Assembly (NCBI GenBank): GCA_017518705.1
Contig: JAFWUC010000017.1
Span: 1-6,889 of the forward strand
DNA from: Clostridia bacterium
Lineage (GTDB): Bacteria; Bacillota_A; Clostridia; Christensenellales; Aristaeellaceae
DNA length: 6,889 bases
Reading direction: 5' to 3'
The notes below the pieces were generated by a model that was not told the origin of the DNA, ran no database searches, and was given only the letters and a program-made list of their open reading frames with translations. The number at the start of each line of letters is the position of its first letter. Within the stretch, counting starts at the first letter, position 1. The position numbers and the translations under genes were made by a program. Positions 5,538-6,889 of this stretch are shown piece after piece.

Positions 5538-6889
5538 TCAGTCGGGCAGCGAATACAGCTGGGAAAAATGACGGAAGCGGTCGTTGAACGCCTCGTCGGA
5601 GCCGCTTTTGACTTCGTTCAGGTAGGAGTGCATGTCCATGGCGTTCATGTGGGTCTCTATCACGCAGCCCGCGATGTTGGAGCAATGGTCCGACACCCTG
5701 CGCAGGTCGTTCAGTATGTCGTTCAGCACGAAGCCCTGCTCTATGGAACACACGCCCGAAGTGAGCCTCTCTATGTGGCGCGTCTTTTCCTGGGATTCCA
5801 TCACGTCCACCACCTGCTCCAGCGGCTCCACCTGCGCGGCGCACAGCACGTCGTCGTTGGTGAACGCGTTTATTGCCAGGCGCAGGCACTCGCCCACCGC
5901 CTGGATTATCACGTTAAGCTCCGCCTGCGCCGCCGCCGACATGGTGAGCTCCTTTTCGTTCAGCTCCCTGGCGGACTCGGCTATCGCCAGCGCGTGGTCG
6001 CTTATGCGCTCCAGGTCTCCGATCAGGCGCAGCAGCTTGGTCAGCGCGTGGCTGTCGTCGCCGCCCAGGTGGGTCTCGCCCAGCTTCACCAGGTACGTGC
6101 CCAGCATGTCTTCCAGCTTGTCGGCCTTCTGTTCGTCTTCCCTCACGTTCTCATAGCCCCTGGAAGAATAATGGTCCAGCAGGCTTATGGCCCTTGAAAA
6201 GCTCTCCGACACCGTGTCCGCCATGCCCTTTGCCACAGAGGACGCCGCGTCCAGCGCCAGGGAGGGGTTTATGAACAGGCGCTCGTCCAGCATCCGCTTT
6301 TCCGCGGGCGCTTTCGTGTCCTTCACGATCAGGCAGGAAAGTTTGACCAGCTGCTGCGAGAACGGCAGCAGTATGAAGGCGCTTAGCACCTTGATGACGG
6401 TGTTGATGAGCGCGATCGCGAAGGTGTTGACCGGCGACGATGAGAAGCCGAAGCCGATCAGGCTGTCCAGCAGGTAGTATATCGGCAGCAGCACCAAGGC
6501 GCTGGCGATGTTGAACATAAGGTGTATGACCGCCGCGCGCCGGGCGTCGGGCGAAGTGCCCGAAGAGGACATGAGCGAAGTCACGCAGGTGCCGATGTTG
6601 AAACCGAAGATCACGGGCAGCGCCGCGGCGCAGGATACCGCGCCCGTGGCGGACAGCGCCTGCAGGATACCGACCGATGCGCTGGAGGACTGTATGAGCG
6701 CGGTCACCACGGTGCCCGCCAGCACGCCCAGGAACGGGTTGGAGAACATGGTGAGCAGGCTGCGGAAGGTCGCGTTTTCGCCCAGCGGCGCCACCGAGGA
6801 GGACATGGTCTGCATGCCGAACATCAGTACCGCAAACCCCAGAAGTATGCCCGCGGTGTCCTTGACGCGCTCCTTTTTTATGAACATCA
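5538..6889 (-). CDS. Na+/phosphate cotransporter with PhoU-like tail, 5' end outside the window
   Basis: Membrane protein of the NptA/PNaS (SLC34-like) family, importing or exporting phosphate with sodium. The 449 or so visible residues contain the second transport repeat: membrane segments around 10-30, 52-75 and 82-108 with the signature QSSSA (66-70) and FNIGT (96-100), then RRAAVIHLMFNI (116-127) and hydrophobic segments to about 188. A cytoplasmic PhoU-like part follows (about 208-445), with two helical repeats marked by DLERISDHALAIAE (291-304) and DLRRVSDHCSNIAG (394-407). The family has two QSSS repeats, and only one is here. The ATG at 6885-6887 falls in the loop between repeats (KKERVKDTAGILLGF), so it is not the start, and the gene should run past the right edge. 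Direction of transport cannot be told. Isoleucine uses ATA 16 times, ATC 12, ATT none. Confidence 0.93.
   Translation of the reverse strand, partial: MFIKKERVKDTAGILLGFAVLMFGMQTMSSSVAPLGENATFRSLLTMFSNPFLGVLAGTVVTALIQSSSASVGILQALSATGAVSCAAALPVIFGFNIGTCVTSLMSSSGTSPDARRAAVIHLMFNIASALVLLPIYYLLDSLIGFGFSSSPVNTFAIALINTVIKVLSAFILLPFSQQLVKLSCLIVKDTKAPAEKRMLDERLFINPSLALDAASSVAKGMADTVSESFSRAISLLDHYSSRGYENVREDEQKADKLEDMLGTYLVKLGETHLGGDDSHALTKLLRLIGDLERISDHALAIAESARELNEKELTMSAAAQAELNVIIQAVGECLRLAINAFTNDDVLCAAQVEPLEQVVDVMESQEKTRHIERLTSGVCSIEQGFVLNDILNDLRRVSDHCSNIAGCVIETHMNAMDMHSYLNEVKSGSDEAFNDRFRHFSQLYSLPD

Noticed and set aside
6885..6887. ATG as a true start of the phosphate transporter, making it a one-repeat protein.
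   Set aside because: The context matches the linker before the second repeat of full-length family members, the ATG has no ribosome binding site within view, and the window ends two bases later.
1..6889. CRISPR array, tandem repeats, tRNA, riboswitch or transposase remnants.
   Set aside because: No regularly spaced direct repeats, cloverleaf pattern, conserved aptamer core or transposase-like reading frame was seen on either strand.

Overview
The window looks like chromosomal DNA from an unnamed, fairly GC-rich Gram-positive anaerobe of the Clostridia (Bacillota) type, probably a gut member. This rests on the protein families present, the strong Shine-Dalgarno sequences (AGGAGG), the short gene spacings and a hairpin-dense intergenic segment. 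The taxonomic call is inference. No rRNA, tRNA, transposase, CRISPR array or phage gene is visible.

Layout, left to right. Positions 1-264 hold no credible gene. They contain a chain of five GC-rich inverted repeats, and the last of these can act as the terminator of the leftward operon. Positions 265-4448 are a compact leftward operon, read right to left: an ADP-ribose pyrophosphatase-type Nudix hydrolase, a divergent glycoside hydrolase family 2 (GH2)-like protein whose catalytic barrel appears mostly deleted, a RimJ/RimL-type GNAT acetyltransferase, and L-rhamnose isomerase (rhaA). Gaps are 7, about 50 and 11 bases. One extended -10 promoter is visible, at 4499-4504. Positions 4449-4604 are a divergent control region with two back-to-back promoters. 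Rightward from it runs a stand-alone 2-oxoacid dehydrogenase E2 catalytic-domain homologue (4605-5477) that lacks the catalytic His and Asp of its superfamily. A strong shared hairpin terminator (5489-5524) separates it from a convergent leftward gene for a Na+/phosphate cotransporter with a PhoU-like tail. That gene runs off the right edge and lacks its first transport repeat here.

Functionally, rhaA points to L-rhamnose use, and the GH2-like protein could bind or process a glycan. The rhamnose kinase, aldolase, transporter and regulator are not in the window, so no complete pathway can be claimed. The Nudix and GNAT enzymes have no obvious step in rhamnose breakdown.

The points most worth a second look are: the GH2-like protein with a collapsed barrel; the E2-like protein without catalytic residues; an unusual isoleucine codon pattern (ATA and ATC common, ATT almost absent), from which rhaA departs sharply by using ATC almost only; and the structured 1-217 segment, whose hairpins carry G-T wobbles that favour folding of the + strand.
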